Shown here piece after piece: positions 1-12,340 of a DNA stretch of 64,000 nucleotides; the stretch's first letter is position 1, and each line of letters begins with the position of its first letter. The position numbers and the translations under genes are program-made. The notes under the pieces were generated by a model. The model was not told where the DNA came from, ran no database searches, and saw only the letters and a list, made by a program, of their open reading frames with translations. This stretch comes from Poa pratensis (lineage: Eukaryota > Streptophyta > Magnoliopsida > Poales > Poaceae): the NCBI GenBank assembly GCA_947311845.1, contig CAMZMU010000096.1:18792500-18856499 (forward strand), in the 5' to 3' direction.

Positions 1-727
1 TCGCGTTCTAGCAACCGTAATCCATTGCTACCCTTGGTAAAGACTTCCTATTCTTTTCTGTGGAGTCCGAAGTGTCTCTACACCTAACCCGATCTAAATC
101 GCAATCAGAAATGACGGTTGGTGATCCTCAAGAATCTCGACTCCGATGTCTGGAATATCAAGGAGTTTTTCCCGATACTATCGCTTCCGGAGTTTCTAAA
201 ATTTTCTCTTGGTCCATCTTCCCGGTCTTTCCTCCGTGGTTTGAATTGCTCCTCCGAGAGGAAAGTTCTACTCAAGCCGACTAGTACTAATTGCCTCCTT
301 CTCTGTTGGAATCTTGTTTACCTCTCGTCTTCAGAATTCTAGGCCTTGTGCAAAGTCCATATTCTGAATCTTTGGAGAGATCGTTGTCTACCATATGGAA
401 ACCTCTTAGCACTCTTTTGTTACCTCCTTGTGTCTTCTAATCATTACATCAGGGTTGTTTGAAGCCTTATCCGAAGTCCTACTAGGAGGTACTCCTTCAT
501 TGTAACTTCACCAAGATCCGTCTTTCCGGTGAGGTTTCTTTCTTTTCCTATGGTGTAGCGGAGCGGTGACCTCGAAGTGTTGCCGATAAAGATCTTCATG
601 ATGTCGTGATCAACCTCTTCAAGAAGGAAGCCTCCTGAAGCGAGAAGATCTTGAAGACCGTCGTAACCTTCTCCCTCTTTCCTACTCTTAGAATCTCGGG
701 ACGAGATTCCTGTAAGGAGGGTAGAGT
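1..727 (+). mobile_element. Degenerate 3' internal end of a Gypsy-type LTR retrotransposon
   Basis: The last ~60 bases (about 680-727) read like the end of grass Ty3/Gypsy internal regions: a 'tctcgggacgagattc' motif, then a purine tract 'aaggaggg' directly before a TGTAAC LTR start at 728. The preceding sequence has only short open frames (60-284, 118-342) and no integrase, RT or chromodomain motif that I can read, so any polyprotein here is decayed. Family identity is inferred from the motif layout, not from a protein match. Confidence 0.5.
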
Positions 728-3700
728 TGTAACAGCCCAAAGTTCAGAACCTAAAAACCCGAGTAAATTTTCCACTTTTTGTGTTAATTGCATCATAGCA
801 TCCATTTTAAATCGCGGAACAAATAAATAAATAATGGGTTTGGCACCATTTTAAAATAAAACAAAATGCCAAACTTGTTTAACAATTTTCAAAACAATGA
901 AAGCACTCTAACTTGCAAAACATCTTGACATCTTATATTTGTCAAGTAAGTTCCAAAAGTTCCAAAGATATTTTCGACAAAACTATTTTGATTTGGAGAA
1001 TAAAATAAGTGGAGAGAAACTCCAAAATGCCTATAAGCAATTCCTACTTTATTTTCCTACCAAATGAATTTAAATTATTCTAGAAAAATTAGGGGAGCTT
1101 TATATCCATATAGGGAGGCTACCCAAAAATTTGCATAATTTTTGGAAGTATTTAAATGCCCTAAACAATTCAAAAACAATGAACCCAGTACTGGAAAAGG
1201 ACCGATCTGTGATAGCAGAAAATCTGGCAGGGGGCTTTTTGTAAAACCATCTTCTTCTTCCCTGTAGCCATGCTGCCGCCGTGCTCCTCTCGCTTCACAT
1301 CGAGCCGGGCCCCCTCCCCTGCTCCCTCCACTGCAAGAAGAAGAGCGCACGAGCCCACCTGCTCCCTCACTCGACCTCTCCCCGATTTTCTCCTCCCCCG
1401 TTCCTCTCTCCTATTTCCTCCACGGAGACGGAACCGCGCCGCCGTTGCCGCACACATCGCCGGCGAGTGAGAGCTCCCGTACAAATCGAAGAGCACCCGC
1501 GACTTCGCCTCGACGTGCTGCTCCTCCACGCCGGAGGAATCGACCAGAATCGCCACCGTTTCGCCGGGCCACCCGCGACATCGCCGCTGCCGTCCGGCGC
1601 TCCGCCGCACGTTTTCGTCACCGTCGAGCCATCTCCGGTCCTCCCGTGCACACCACGACATCCGCCTCACCGTGCTGCTCCTCTCCACCAACGGAATCGT
1701 GCCGAAACGCAGCGAGTCGACGTCGCCATCCTCTACCTCGCCACTGCCTCCCGCCGCTCCTCTGGACGAATGCGTCGCCGCCGTTGCACCTCCGACCTTC
1801 CTCCGACCACGCCGAGCGTCCTCAACCGCTCAGGGTGAGCTCCTCTCCCTTTCCCCACTCCCCTCTCATGCTGGTTCGAGCTCGTTCGCCGCGGTGTCGC
1901 CGTCGCACCGTGACCACCGTGGCCTCCCTCGCCAGCTCGTACGCGCCGGTCGCGAGACCGGTTAAACCGGCCGTGAGGCCGTTCGCCACTGGGCCCTAAC
2001 CGGCCTTGGGCCCGGTTTTAGCCGGGCCACGAGCCGGACTGCTCTGCAGCCTGGCCGGCCTCAAATCCGGCCCAACCGGGCTGGAAACCGGCTCTCCTGT
2101 TTTTTTTTCTGGAGATGCTTCTTTTTCTTTCTCCCTCTTGCAATGGTTCCGGCTACTCCCTCGCGCCTCTAGGAACATCGATCCTCGATGTTCCCTCCAT
2201 GTTTCTTCACCTCTCTCTTCGGGTCGAGTAATTAAAAATCTTATCGTTGGAATTTAAAATATTTTAAGGTAAATAATTAAAAGAGAAATTCTAAAATTAA
2301 TAACTTTTTACCCGGACATCAGAACAATGTGTCCGAGGTACCAAAATGTTCAGAAAAAAAGATAAATCACCCAGAATCATCCTCATCATGCATTTTTGAT
2401 CACGATTACAATAATGTACTCTAGTAGTATTAAATCACTAAGATAAATATGGATTGTGCCAAATTATTGCCAAATAATTTGGGACCGCTCATTTAAATTG
2501 TTGATCATGTCTAGGATCTCCTAGTTGCATTAAAATGTCATATCATCATTTTTGTATGCATTGCACAATGCCATGTGTTGATGGTTGTTTCTTTTCCGGT
2601 GTTGTTTGTGCTTCGTTAGATCGAGGAGTTGAGGTGCAACCACAATCCTCCGACGACTCCTACTACCTTTTATCTCGACAAGGCAAGCGTAATCCCCCCT
2701 CTGAGCATATCTTATCCTATTTTCCGCAATTATTTTCTCCACTATAATATTGCATGCGGTTCTAAATGTCTTTTGCCTGGATTAGAGTATCCTACTAGTT
2801 GCATTAGAATCCTGTTGACATTACCTGTATCCTTCCTATTTAACCACAGGTTTGAAGTGTTGGCCCGAGATAATTATACTTGCTATGTATATGCTTAGCC
2901 ATGCTTAGTTAAATGCCTAGTGGTACTATGGTGGTACATGCTGGAAACAGGTGTTGACTTGTGACCGCGATGATGATGGTGGAGAATTGTGGTGATGGAT
3001 AATAAAATGCTAAAAGGTGGGGATGAGAGGCCACATGGAATGTGGTGGGTTGTCTCGTTCTTGCCGCCTAGGTGCGAGTTCTGCACATCCTGAACCAAGA
3101 CTGAGCGTGCAACCATGCGTGAGGCCTATGCAATTGCAGGAACCCTCATAGACTAAATAACTCGAGCGGGGCTAGCCAGGGTCCTCTAGTTCGGGCTTCC
3201 ATTTGCGCGTGCGTGATGATGGTGGTATGGACTGTGATGAGGATGGTGTGTTTAGGAAAATGAGTGGCCACGGGACAGGGGATTGGAGGAGTCACCAAAC
3301 CTGTTCCGTCCTCACTGATGATCCTGGAAAGTCCTTAACGAGGGAGAAGTCGACACCGCTCCCACCCAACCGGCTTTCCAAGGAAGAGAGCTAATGATCA
3401 GGTAATGGGCCGGACGGTACGCGTGGCGAAGGAGCTGGGGCCTTTCGGGACTCCGGGGACTTCTACTTTGTACACCCCTGCAGGGATAAATCTTTTCGAA
3501 AAGCCGTGTCCGCGGTTATGGACGACTTGGGAATGGACGATGATCATAGAATAACTTTAACGGAATGATTAAAACTTGGGTACTAGAGGTACCACTCACG
3601 ATTGTAAGGTGAGCTTCCTCGAGGGTGATTCGGGGAGGTGCCTTTGATGAACAGGTACAATGATGGTGATGATGGTTGGTGATGAGATGGTGATCTCAAG

Positions 3701-4343
3701 AAAAGAGTTCCTTCGTACCCCTCTTTTTAAATATTCTGATTAGTCGATGCCATGGATTTATTGTTTATTCCAAATAAAATCAGCTTTATGCAAAATAGCC
3801 ATAAAACCTTTGAAAGCCAATCATGGAGCATATATTAGCTCTTAATCTTGCGAGTTCGTCGAACTCAACGTCTTTGCTTTGTTTCAGGAACGTCGACGAG
3901 TAGTCTGGGGTTCCCAGGTGGCAGCTTGGGACATCTCGGAATAGCTGGCGATGTGATGTTTATCTGTAGGCCTCTTAGGCCATATTCTGGTTCTTGTTGT
4001 TTAGGACAACGCCCTTCGCTTCCGCTTGATGTATTGTTGGGTCTGTGACCCCTGTTTGTAACTTTGGCTATCTTTCTCTATTATAAGAGTTGCTTATAAT
4101 GTTTTGTGTCGTAGAGTCTGTGATGTGCCAGTTGTTCCACAAGTCTTGATCTTATTATTATGCTTTGATGGATGTGACCGTGTTGAGGCATCGATCGGGG
4201 TGTTGCGTTGTCTGGAGTGAGGTGTACCCAGCAACGCCTGCCAAAGGTTTTGGCCGGGGATTGGTAAACCCGTAACCTCCGGTGGTATCGCTTAACCGGT
4301 GACACGCACCATCACTGTATAGTAGTAGGGTCGGGGCGCTACA
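728..4343 (+). mobile_element. Probable long (3.6 kb) Gypsy 3' LTR
   Basis: The LTR would start TGTAACAGCCC right after the purine tract and end GGGGCGCTACA at 4343. These ends form the short imperfect inverted repeat expected of an LTR (TG...CA). The other LTR lies outside the window, so the call rests on the ends only. Inside is a GC-rich island (about 1250-2100) with overlapping open frames on both strands and no recognisable domain, flanked by AT-rich DNA. I do not call genes there. Confidence 0.45.
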
Positions 4344-5429
4344 TTCCCCTCGCTCGGTGTGGATGGCGTCCCCTCTGGAAATGCACCAACAAACCTTCCG
4401 TGATGATGTAGGTTCTATGGCTGATTTGTGAATGAATCAAACCTTTTTGGTTATATGGATCGAGTCTAGCTCTTACATTTACTAGTAGTTAACACTGAAG
4501 TTCTGGGATTGTCTTGGTGCAAAAGTGTGCATGCTCTCTGCATCTTGAGTTCTGGGATTTTTCTACAATGTTGTGTAGATACTAATTGTAGCCCTTAAAA
4601 TACGATTGCAAATAGAAAGCACTGTCCGGGTTACATTTTGATGTATGTAGTTGCCGTGCTCATCGGAACTTTCAAGTATGTTCTGCTTATGTCGAGAAGT
4701 GGATACGTGATGTCAGACCTCCAAGTACTGGGAGCCTGTAAAACTATAGAATGTCGCCATACATTTTGCTAAGTACTGGTGATGCCAGAAGCCTAAGAAC
4801 TGGTATTCACACTACCGGACTTGACCAGTGCGCCAGACTAGTGTGCCAAGTGTCCGTGTCGGTACTTTTTGCCGGGCAGGCTACCTGCACCTATTCGTTT
4901 TGGCCTAGGTTTAGAAGGCTTTGCCTTTGTGGAGTGTCTAAAATGGGGAACTTGGTAAAGACAGTGAGGAGACAGAGGGTGCCACCGGATTGAGGTTATT
5001 GTGTCGATGATATTGTGAGAAACTCCCAGGGGTACGCCATTCAGTTCTTTTATGAAGAAGAGTCATGTCATCTCTCAGGGAGTCCTCAGGTTACCTATGT
5101 ATTTGACAAACATCAGTTATATCTACAACATAACATTGAACATTACTGGTCAAATCTATGATACCATGAGACATTCCCTAGGCTAGGGAATGTCATGCAA
5201 TAATTCTATGAAGAAGAAGCATGCCGTTGCACAAGGAGTTTCTATAGTACCTTGTATTTCACCATGATGTTCTCAGTTGTCTTGGATCTCCCAAGACGAA
5301 AAACATTGATGCAACACCACATCCAAGTGAGTGGTTATATATAGCGTAACGATGGCTAAAGATGTCGATCGTCGGAGGAAAAAATGGTAGGAGAAATAGG
5401 GTGGGAAAGAGAGGGGAAAAGAAAATAAA
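4344..5429. other. Intergenic, no gene seen
   Basis: No reading frame of note. It holds a 12-bp-arm inverted repeat with a 1-base spacer at 5170-5194 (gacattccctag/ctagggaatgtc). This is flanked by two loosely similar 'tctatgaagaagaag'-type segments near 5050 and 5205, suggesting a decayed repeat. Confidence 0.4.
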
Positions 5430-5800
5430 AACCAGAAAAATGAGATAATGTTTGCCGAGGGCTATATATCGGGTACTCACAAACAATATATAACAGTAAA
5501 AAAGAAATATGAAATATTTGCCAAATTCCATCTGACAGAACACAACAAAGAGGACCAATGCTAACGGGGCTGGCACTATGCCGAGTGCCTGTCAAATGTC
5601 ACTTGGCAAACTTGGCAGCACCGTCACCTCAACTGCGGCATGCTGGGACACATGTCCGATCCTTTACCGAGGACCGGTCTCTTTGATCCTTTTCCCGTGG
5701 ACACTTGACAAAGGCAAGGCTTTGCCGAGAGCATTTTCGGTACATTTGATTTAGAAGGGGTTGTCGAGTGCCCAATAGAAAGTAATCACTTAAGAGTTTG
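5430..5800. mobile_element. CACTA-like subterminal debris
   Basis: Repeated short motifs in both orientations (tttgccgagggc, tgccgagtgcc, ctttgccgagag, gtcgagtgccc) resemble the subterminal repeats of grass CACTA (En/Spm) elements. I find no intact CACTA terminal repeat and no transposase, so this is a fragment. It could instead be another repeat with similar motifs. Confidence 0.4.
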
Positions 5801-6382
5801 ACAATTGCCCCGTTTCCGGTAGCGTCACTCTCATTTGCCATTGTTGCATCTAGTCCATTCTCTCGCTACCTACCTACCTTTAGACATTGCAAGTACAAGC
5901 ACCCTACTTCTAAGTCCTACGGGCTCGGAAAAACTTAGGTATTCCGAGGAAAGGGATACAACGATCCCCTGAATTTGTGGGTCCTTAGTCATTTACCACA
6001 TTGTCATGATCATGGCCTTTTTGGGAGATGCCTTTGGGAGGGAGTCTGAAATCCCCCATCAACCTCATACATGCACCACATCAACAAACCCCAAAAGCAA
6101 ACAAGCTAGCTAGCTTTCAGCGAAAATGAGCGGAACAGGATTAGTAAGTTCAGGTTTCAAAATTTGAGGATCGAGGGTTCAGGGGGTTTATGAGACTTCA
6201 TTTTTAAGTTCAGTTTCTAAAACAAAACTTTTCTCTTTCCCAAATCACATGATATACTCATACCGAATCTAACGAATCAGGTAAGCTTTGTCCCAAAAAT
6301 GTACAGTAGAGCTGCACGAATAAATCAATACGGTTGTCAGTTAGTCCAAACCAACTGCTGGTATCTCTATACAAGAGCTCGA
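5801..6382. other. 3' flank of the ERF gene, no other gene
   Basis: AT-rich sequence next to the ERF stop codon. It probably includes the ERF 3' untranslated region. I see no other coding signal. Confidence 0.4.
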
Positions 6383-7123
6383 TCATGTACAAGATGGTGC
6401 ACTCGAAAATGGCGCGAACCATAGGTCATCTCCATCTAGCTTCATAAAGTCCTGCAAGTCTTCCCAAAGCTGGTCGCCGGATCCGTCCACACCCAGCTGC
6501 CACTCTCCCGGCGTCCCCTCGTCGGCTTCCGCACTGCACGGCGACGGCGTCAGAGCCTCATTTTCCGGCACCGTGCTAGCATGACGGCCAACGCCGTTTC
6601 CGTGTCCAGGGTCAGGCAGAGGCGCCTCAGAGCACGGGAAGTTGAGCTTGGCGCACGGGCCGCGGAACTCGAGCGCGGCGCAGTCGTACGCCCGCGCGGC
6701 CTCCTCGGCGGTGTCGAAGGTCCCGAGCCACTTGCGCACCGCGCGGCGCGGGTCGCGGATCTCCGCGGCCCACTTCCCCCAGGGCCGCTGCCGCACGCCG
6801 CGGTAGACGTTCTTCTTCCTCCTCCTCTTCCTGATCTGCGCTGCCGGTTGCACCGCCGCCCTCCCCGTCTCGGCATCGGCCGCGAAGAAGTCGCACCCGA
6901 GGCATCCGTCGATGCCGCACAGCCCGCACGCCGCGGTGACGATCTCGGGCGGCGCCGTGCTGTACCCGGAGACGACGTGCCGCAGCGCGGCCACGATGAT
7001 GCCGTGCTCCCGCTCGGAGGAGATCAACCGGCCGGGGAAGCCGGTCACTTGGCTGCTGGCGTCGACGGAGCCTCCTCCGCGGTCATGGCAGCCCACGGCG
7101 CAATCTTGGTTCGTGGTGGCCAT
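6383..7123 (-). CDS. AP2/ERF transcription factor, group X (ABR1/ERF109 type)
   Basis: Single-exon gene of 246 residues. The AP2/ERF DNA-binding domain spans about residues 105-164 ([35 protein letters not shown]). The Ala and Asp in WAAEIRDP mark the ERF rather than DREB class, so GCC-box binding is expected. Upstream, residues 66-77 carry C-X2-C-X4-C-X2-C, the putative zinc motif of ERF group X, preceded by the group-typical segment [19 protein letters not shown] basic run (KRRRKK, about 99-104) is a likely nuclear signal. The acidic, aromatic C-terminus ([11 protein letters not shown]...DDLWF) looks like an activation region. The ATG at 7121-7123 is supported by the N-terminal conservation and by a TATA box about 105 bp upstream. 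Group X members are typically wound, ABA and oxidative-stress responsive. The upstream G-box and W-box copies fit that. No lesion is visible. Confidence 0.92.
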   Translation of the reverse strand: MATTNQDCAVGCHDRGGGSVDASSQVTGFPGRLISSEREHGIIVAALRHVVSGYSTAPPEIVTAACGLCGIDGCLGCDFFAADAETGRAAVQPAAQIRKRRRKKNVYRGVRQRPWGKWAAEIRDPRRAVRKWLGTFDTAEEAARAYDCAALEFRGPCAKLNFPCSEAPLPDPGHGNGVGRHASTVPENEALTPSPCSAEADEGTPGEWQLGVDGSGDQLWEDLQDFMKLDGDDLWFAPFSSAPSCT

Positions 7124-7224
7124 GGCTGTGCTGGGTGGCGCTTGCTTGCTTAAGCTCAGAGCGTCGAGTGTGAGAGGACTGGAGTGCTTTGAACTGAGGT
7201 TGGAGGTCCGGGCGAACGGACGCG

Positions 7225-7233
7225 CTTATATAC
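7225..7233 (-). promoter_or_regulatory. TATA box of the ERF gene
   Basis: The minus strand reads TATATAAGCG about 105 bp upstream of the ERF start codon, in a GC-rich setting. Position and sequence fit a core promoter. Confidence 0.6.
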
Positions 7234-7491
7234 CCTTCGGAACATCGAAAGCTACGCGGCGGGAATGTCGCAGACAGAGCGACGCCAGAAGGGCATGCTC
7301 GGCTCGTTGATCTTTCCACTTATGTCCAAGCCAGGGGCTCCGTGGAAAACGTGTGGATGAGGGAGAGCTGGCTGCTTCTGGATGGTTTTGCTTGCGCAGT
7401 GGATTGCTGCGCGGACAAGTGGTGGCAGCGACGCGCGCGCTGACGACGACGTGCGTGCGTGGGGCTGAGGTAGACGCTGACTTGCGCGTGA

Positions 7492-7636
7492 GGTCAGAGA
7501 AGCTGGACAGAGGAGGAGCAACCTGAAGGGTGGACTAGTCCACGGAAAAAGTCAAAGGCACGATATTCTCGCCACGTGGCTCATCCGACGCTGCTCTGTC
7601 TTGCCAATCACCGTAGATGCTCCAATTGTTTGAGCT
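7492..7636 (-). promoter_or_regulatory. ERF upstream module, copy 1 (G-box + W-box)
   Basis: A segment of about 140 bp that recurs at 7756-7897. It contains gccacgtggc (7571-7580), a perfect G-box palindrome that also fits the ABRE core. A W-box core TTGACT lies on the minus strand at 7550-7555. It lies about 370-510 bp upstream of the ERF ATG. Role in ABA or WRKY control is inferred from motifs only. Confidence 0.55.
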
Positions 7637-7755
7637 CAGGTAGATCATTTTCATTCTAGACAAAATTCATCTATCTATCTATAATAAAACAAGATACAAC
7701 TGAAAATTGAGAGACAAACAAAAAATTCATCGAAAAATGCAAAGGTAACCTGAAG

Positions 7756-7897
7756 GGTCAGAGAGGCTGGACAGAGGAGCAACCGGAAGGATGGACTAGT
7801 CTAGCGAAACAAGTCAAAGGCGCGATAATCTCTCCACGTGGCTCATCCGACGCTGCTCCTTGTTGCGAATTCCGTGGGTGCTCCAATCGGTGAGCCA
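7756..7897 (-). promoter_or_regulatory. ERF upstream module, copy 2 (G-box + W-box)
   Basis: Second copy of the module, 264 bp further from the gene. The G-box ccacgtgg (7834-7841) and W-box core (7812-7817) are retained, as is the following 'ctcatccgacgctgctc' stretch, while neighbouring bases have diverged. Retention of both sites in both copies suggests function but does not prove it. Confidence 0.5.
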
Positions 7898-8600
7898 AAG
7901 TATGTCAGCTTGTAAAACATCTTCAGTACTGACTTGAAAAAAATCATCTATATAAAGTGTTTTGTATTTATGTGCCCACTTCACTTAGTACTGCTCAGTT
8001 TTGCCCCACGGATTTAGTTCTTCTCATTTTTGTCTTTGCCCCACTTAAGTCTCACAAATGTCCGAGCGTAACATTTTTGTCCGGTCAAACTCATTGACCA
8101 TTACTTGGCTGAATCCTGACGAGTGGAGCCGCTTAAAATGCTGACAAGTGGGGTCGGCCTGGGGCACCTCATTTTGAATCGTCTCGGTCTCGATCTATCC
8201 TCACTCACAACCACGGTGCCGCTCTTCCCCGCCCGACTACGTACGCCGACAGTGACGAAAGGCGGTGATGCACCTCCACTTGAGAAGAGTTGCGATGACG
8301 TATCAATGAAGAGCGACATTGCCATTCCTTCCCCATCGATCGCGTTGAGGACTGGGTCGATCCGGGAAAAGTTAACTCGTTCCAGCTGGGCAAGTACTAA
8401 ATCCTGATGGGATCTAACTAGTAAATACGGCTATAAATTTGACCATAGTGCGTTCTTTTTGGTCGAATAGGACCGATACAAAAACTGCTTTTCATTCTGG
8501 CAGTCAAAATGAAACCTAACGTATTGAAGGGTACATAACCGTATCTTATTTCTTCCTTTTACTATCGGAAGTTGTAGAAACAACTTATTCTTTGAGAGCA
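7898..8600. other. Intergenic, no gene seen
   Basis: Short overlapping frames at 8101-8407 on both strands lack any domain or codon bias. No feature is supported here. Confidence 0.35.
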
Positions 8601-8604
8601 GCGT

Positions 8605-8993
8605 TTTGGCTCCCGGGAGCATATGCTCCCGGTATTTTCAACAAAATTTAGCAAATTGAAAACTCATCAAAAAATTCCGAATAAAATCATGCATGTACCT
8701 GACCATGTTGCGCACCACCATGATTTTTTTCGCGCCGAAATGACATCGTACGCGCCCTGTACAAAAATGACAAATTTCGTGTCAGAAAATTCAAATTTTG
8801 AATCTCAAATCTGACAGGAAATTTGTCATTTTTGTACAGGGCGCATACGATGTCATTTCGGCTCGAAAAAAATCATGGTGGTGCGCAACATGGTCAGGTA
8901 CATGCATGATTTGTTTCGGAATTTTTTGATGAGTTTTCAATTTGCTAAATTTTGTCGAAAATAACGGGAGCATATGAGCCCGAGCTCCAAAGC
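8605..8993. mobile_element. Fold-back MITE (Mutator-like), copy A
   Basis: Two arms of roughly 185 bp (8605-8808 and 8811-8993) are near-perfect reverse complements. The ends read ttttggctcccgggagcat and, inverted, ctttggagctcgggctcat. The centre carries facing 'aaaatgacaaattt' and 'aaatttgtcatttt' motifs. The short similar frames on both strands (8623-8814 plus, 8791-8973 minus) are simply this inverted repeat. It has no coding capacity, and I could not fix a target duplication. Confidence 0.75.
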
Positions 8994-8999
8994 GAATTT

Positions 9000-10380
9000 C
9001 TGTTATTCTTTCATAGATTTGTTGAAGTACTATGTGGTCGTTTTCTCTAGAGAGAAGCCGGTGTTGTTAATCTGTAATACTTCGACAATACTGGTCACAA
9101 ATTTGTCCCACTTACTTGTGAGGTTTCGATAAAACTGAAATCAAAGTGGTTTGGCTAGCAAAAGAATTGGTAACATAAACTAAAGAGTAAACTCAAATCA
9201 TATTGATAGAACAAAGAGTAAAAGGAAGAGAGAGAGAATGATTTGATGACATCAACTAAAGTAGAAGAATTTGAATTAATGGCTTATAATGAATTTGAAG
9301 CATATACTTTTGTTTCTATTGTAGCAGATACTTCATTCTTGACCCAGTTCCGGCATTTGAAGCTCCTGTTCTATTGGTCAACACGTGCTCGACTACTGGA
9401 TCTATGGAAGTACCCCTTCACCAATCACCATCAACACCAGAAGGAGAAAAGCTTTCTGTTCAAGCCACAACTGAAGTAGAAGAATTTGTAGACATCATCT
9501 AGGTCCCCAGTGAGGAACAAACAAGTCAAGAAGTTAGTGAATCCAACGAGTAACCCAGTAAGGAACACCCGGGGCAAGCTCGTAGCCCCAACAAATAACA
9601 CACGATGCAAGAAAAAAGCGTGAACACTGAACTTATAATATGTGTGGTACTTCTCTCCAACAGTTTAAGCACATTTCCAATACGCGCACTCGACGTGAAC
9701 CGGTGCGATCTCTAGTTTAAATTGTTGCATTGCAAGTTTTTAATTTGTGCTTGAAACTAGTACACTTCTCGATGGTTTTCCTTTTTTTTCTGATTTTCCC
9801 TGATTTATGCTATTTTAGAAAAAGCAGAGATAAAATTATTTGCGTGGCCATTCATAGCCAAGGGTAAATTTTCCGATTTTTTGGGTGATACTGCGTATAA
9901 TCATGCTAGACTACATTTATATGATGTGACCAAACTATGACACACTTATAATTCAAACTTTATGATGTGAGAAACTATAAGACACTTATAATTCAAACTT
10001 TAGTTATTTTCGGTAAATGCATTTAAACTCGCTTAATGCATGGAATATAGCCAGAAAAGTAAAAAATTCAAGATATTCAGGGGTTGTGTCTCCAATATGA
10101 TATATTGTTGTGAGAAAATTATGCAATTACAGTTTCCAATCTTATATGTTGTACCTGCTTCACAAAGAACCACAAATATGGCACTGAAAGAAAAATGAAA
10201 AAATACTTTGAATAAATATTGGAATCTTGCTTTGGCAATATTGTTTACAATGTTAAATATTGTTGCATTGCAAGTTTAAGTTTTTTCTTGAAATTAGTAC
10301 ATTAAAATGGAAGCTTCCCACATGCATGTTTTCTGATTATTTGTGTTTTCCTCGATTTATGCTATTTTCCAAAACAGTGT
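9000..10380. repeat. AT-rich intergenic DNA with a ~110-bp direct repeat
   Basis: A segment at about 9723-9830 (ttgttgcattgcaagttt ... gatttatgctatttt) recurs diverged at about 10260-10378, some 540 bp away in the same orientation. These could be remnants of LTRs or a tandem duplication. The frame at 9243-9479 and the one around 9350-9510 resemble degraded polyprotein text but show no domain. Confidence 0.35.
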
Positions 10381-10939
10381 CAAATTGTCCAACATAGAAG
10401 GTAATGAGGGAAAGCTGAAGGAAAAGTTTGAGATCAAGCACAGGCGTAGATCCACTACCTCGTCTCCTTCAACAAGTGGTTCACCATCTTTGATGAGATT
10501 GTTCCAATCCCTAACTATTGTGCTACAAATCTTGAAGTATGAGATCCTCCAGTGCTCTCTGGAGAAGAAAAAGTTTTTCGCTCACATTTGGTAATAATGG
10601 AAAAGATTTTGGTGGCTTTGGCCCATATTTTTTCCCCTCAACTTGGGGTTTTTCCTCGAAAAATCTGATATCTTTGTGTTGATGTTTGCTGTTACACTTC
10701 CGGGCTGAGAAAAACTAGTACTTGTCCTAGCCGCTTGCTTAAATAAGCTAGTAGTTATACTACCAGGGTGTTGTCTGCACCCTGGATATGGTGAGGGCAT
10801 ATGTTTCCTTCCATGATTGAGAAATGATCCTTAAGTTAGTACACCAGTGCGTTGCGTATTTTCAGATCACGCTAAGAGTGTGCTAATCTCTTTTACGGGG
10901 TAATTCGTATTGCTGGTTTTTCCAACTAACTACATGTTC

Positions 10940-11690
10940 AGATTCAACATCAAGTGCGCTTGAGGCTTCATCAAAAAGTAGTAGGCTGGGGTCCTTCAAA
11001 ATTACTCTTGCAATTGGAATCCTTTGTTTCTTCCCCCAGATAATTGTCTCCATGCTCAGCAGCCAAAGCATATGTAGTCCCTCATAAAAGTTGTCACTTG
11101 TCATTTTGGGCAGTAACAAATAGACCAAGGAATCTTAATTCTATTACTAAACAGTAAATGAAAATGAGTAAATGAAAATGAGTTAGCGTACCTTTGGTAG
11201 CATGTCTATGAAGCTCGCAGCATTGGCAAATACATTGACAAATAGTAGTCGTGAGAGGACCTTTGGCTAACATGCCCAGTTCTCCGTCATATCTAGCTAA
11301 GACTGAACCATTTTAGATTAATTCCATACAATAGAACATCACCAGACTGCAAATCATAAATATTTTCTAACAAGCTAAATAGGTTGGACTTCCCTCTCCC
11401 ACTCTCCTCCACCAGCATCATTTTATGTGCCATTTGTGATGCAGATAGAAAAGTCCCTAAAATCGGATGATCGGCCTTGTAGATAACTAAAATGAACATG
11501 CTTTAACTCGATATTCCCTAGAAAGTTTTCCAATACAAGGCCATTACTATCAGTAGATTTAATCACAAATTTTCAATCAATTGTTGTGAACATTTTGTTA
11601 ACTGCAATCTGCGCCGATGCAAATGCACTTAAGCATGGAGATAGCTACGCTAGATCCCTACAAGAAGGGTAATGAACCATCCTGTTGGAA
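10940..11690 (-). pseudogene. ABCB-type (P-glycoprotein) ABC transporter relic
   Basis: The minus strand, across several frames, encodes a decayed nucleotide-binding region of a B-class ABC transporter. In order it shows AFASAQIAVNKMF (linker after the last membrane helix), GLVLENFLGNIELKHVHFSY (start of the NBD), then a degenerate Walker A (EESGRGKSNL; a conserved GESGSGKST is expected). Next come DLQSGDVLLYGINLK, and finally [14 protein letters not shown] with Walker B/D-loop [12 protein letters not shown] (around 10950-11010). Frameshifts and stops separate these pieces, and the LSGGQ signature is not readable. The membrane domains are absent. No intact parent gene lies in the window. Confidence 0.75.
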
Positions 11691-11718
11691 ATACTATGAT
11701 GAATCCACTCAGAAATGT

Positions 11719-12340
11719 TTTTTTTAAAGAGTATGCCAAAGGCATACCTTAGCTTTATAGAAGGAGAGCAAACAAATTACAAGAAACTGGATCCCCAATG
11801 CAAACATCAGGGCCAGCGAACTCCGCACTCACGCACTACACTACTCTCTCGCGTCATTGTCACTCCTTCTCCCTCGGGCATGTTGCCACAATTGTAGCTC
11901 ATCTCAGATTCTACTCAAGAGCTGCGGGACATTACATTGATCTCGAACTCGGCCGAAAACACAGCATTTCTTTGTTTCCACAGCATCCATGCGACGAGAA
12001 TGACTAGCGTGTCAAACTGTCTCCTATCTCGTTTCTGAACTCTGTCTCTCGCCTCAAGCCACCAACGCTCTAGAGTTGCATCTGGCCTCGGTGCTTGTAG
12101 CTGTAGTCCAGCTCTAAGCAAACAGCCCATCTAGATTTCTCTTGCATACACGCATTGCACCAAGACGTGATCAGCGTTGTCTTCATCTTGGAGGCACGTA
12201 TAGCAGGCTCTAAGCAAACAGCCCATCCAGATTTCTCTTGCATACACGTATAAGTTGCATAAACTTCCTTACCTATATGATGACGAGGAGGAGAGAGCCA
12301 TTGCCGTAGCTTAGTGAGGGCCAGGGGGGCCATGGCCCCC
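11719..12340 (-). mobile_element. LINE 3' end (minus strand)
   Basis: The frame at 11915-12130 (minus) encodes the C-terminal zf-RVT-adjacent part of a plant LINE ORF2 (LEARDRVQKRDRRQFDTLV, WMLWKQRNAVF). The 3' end lies to the left, where a T-run at 11719 is the poly(A) tail seen from the other strand. The element is strongly 5'-truncated. It contains an internal 42-bp duplication (12111-12152 and 12207-12248, 96 bp apart) that also duplicates part of the protein (CMQEKSGWAVCLE / CMQEKSRWAVCLE). Confidence 0.7.

Noticed and set aside
1170..1999. Long open frames on both strands (173-185 residues)
   Set aside because: They overlap each other in a GC-rich island inside a probable LTR, with Arg/Pro/Ser-rich text and no domain.
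6581..7153. 190-residue plus-strand frame opposite the ERF gene
   Set aside because: A shadow of the GC-rich ERF coding strand.
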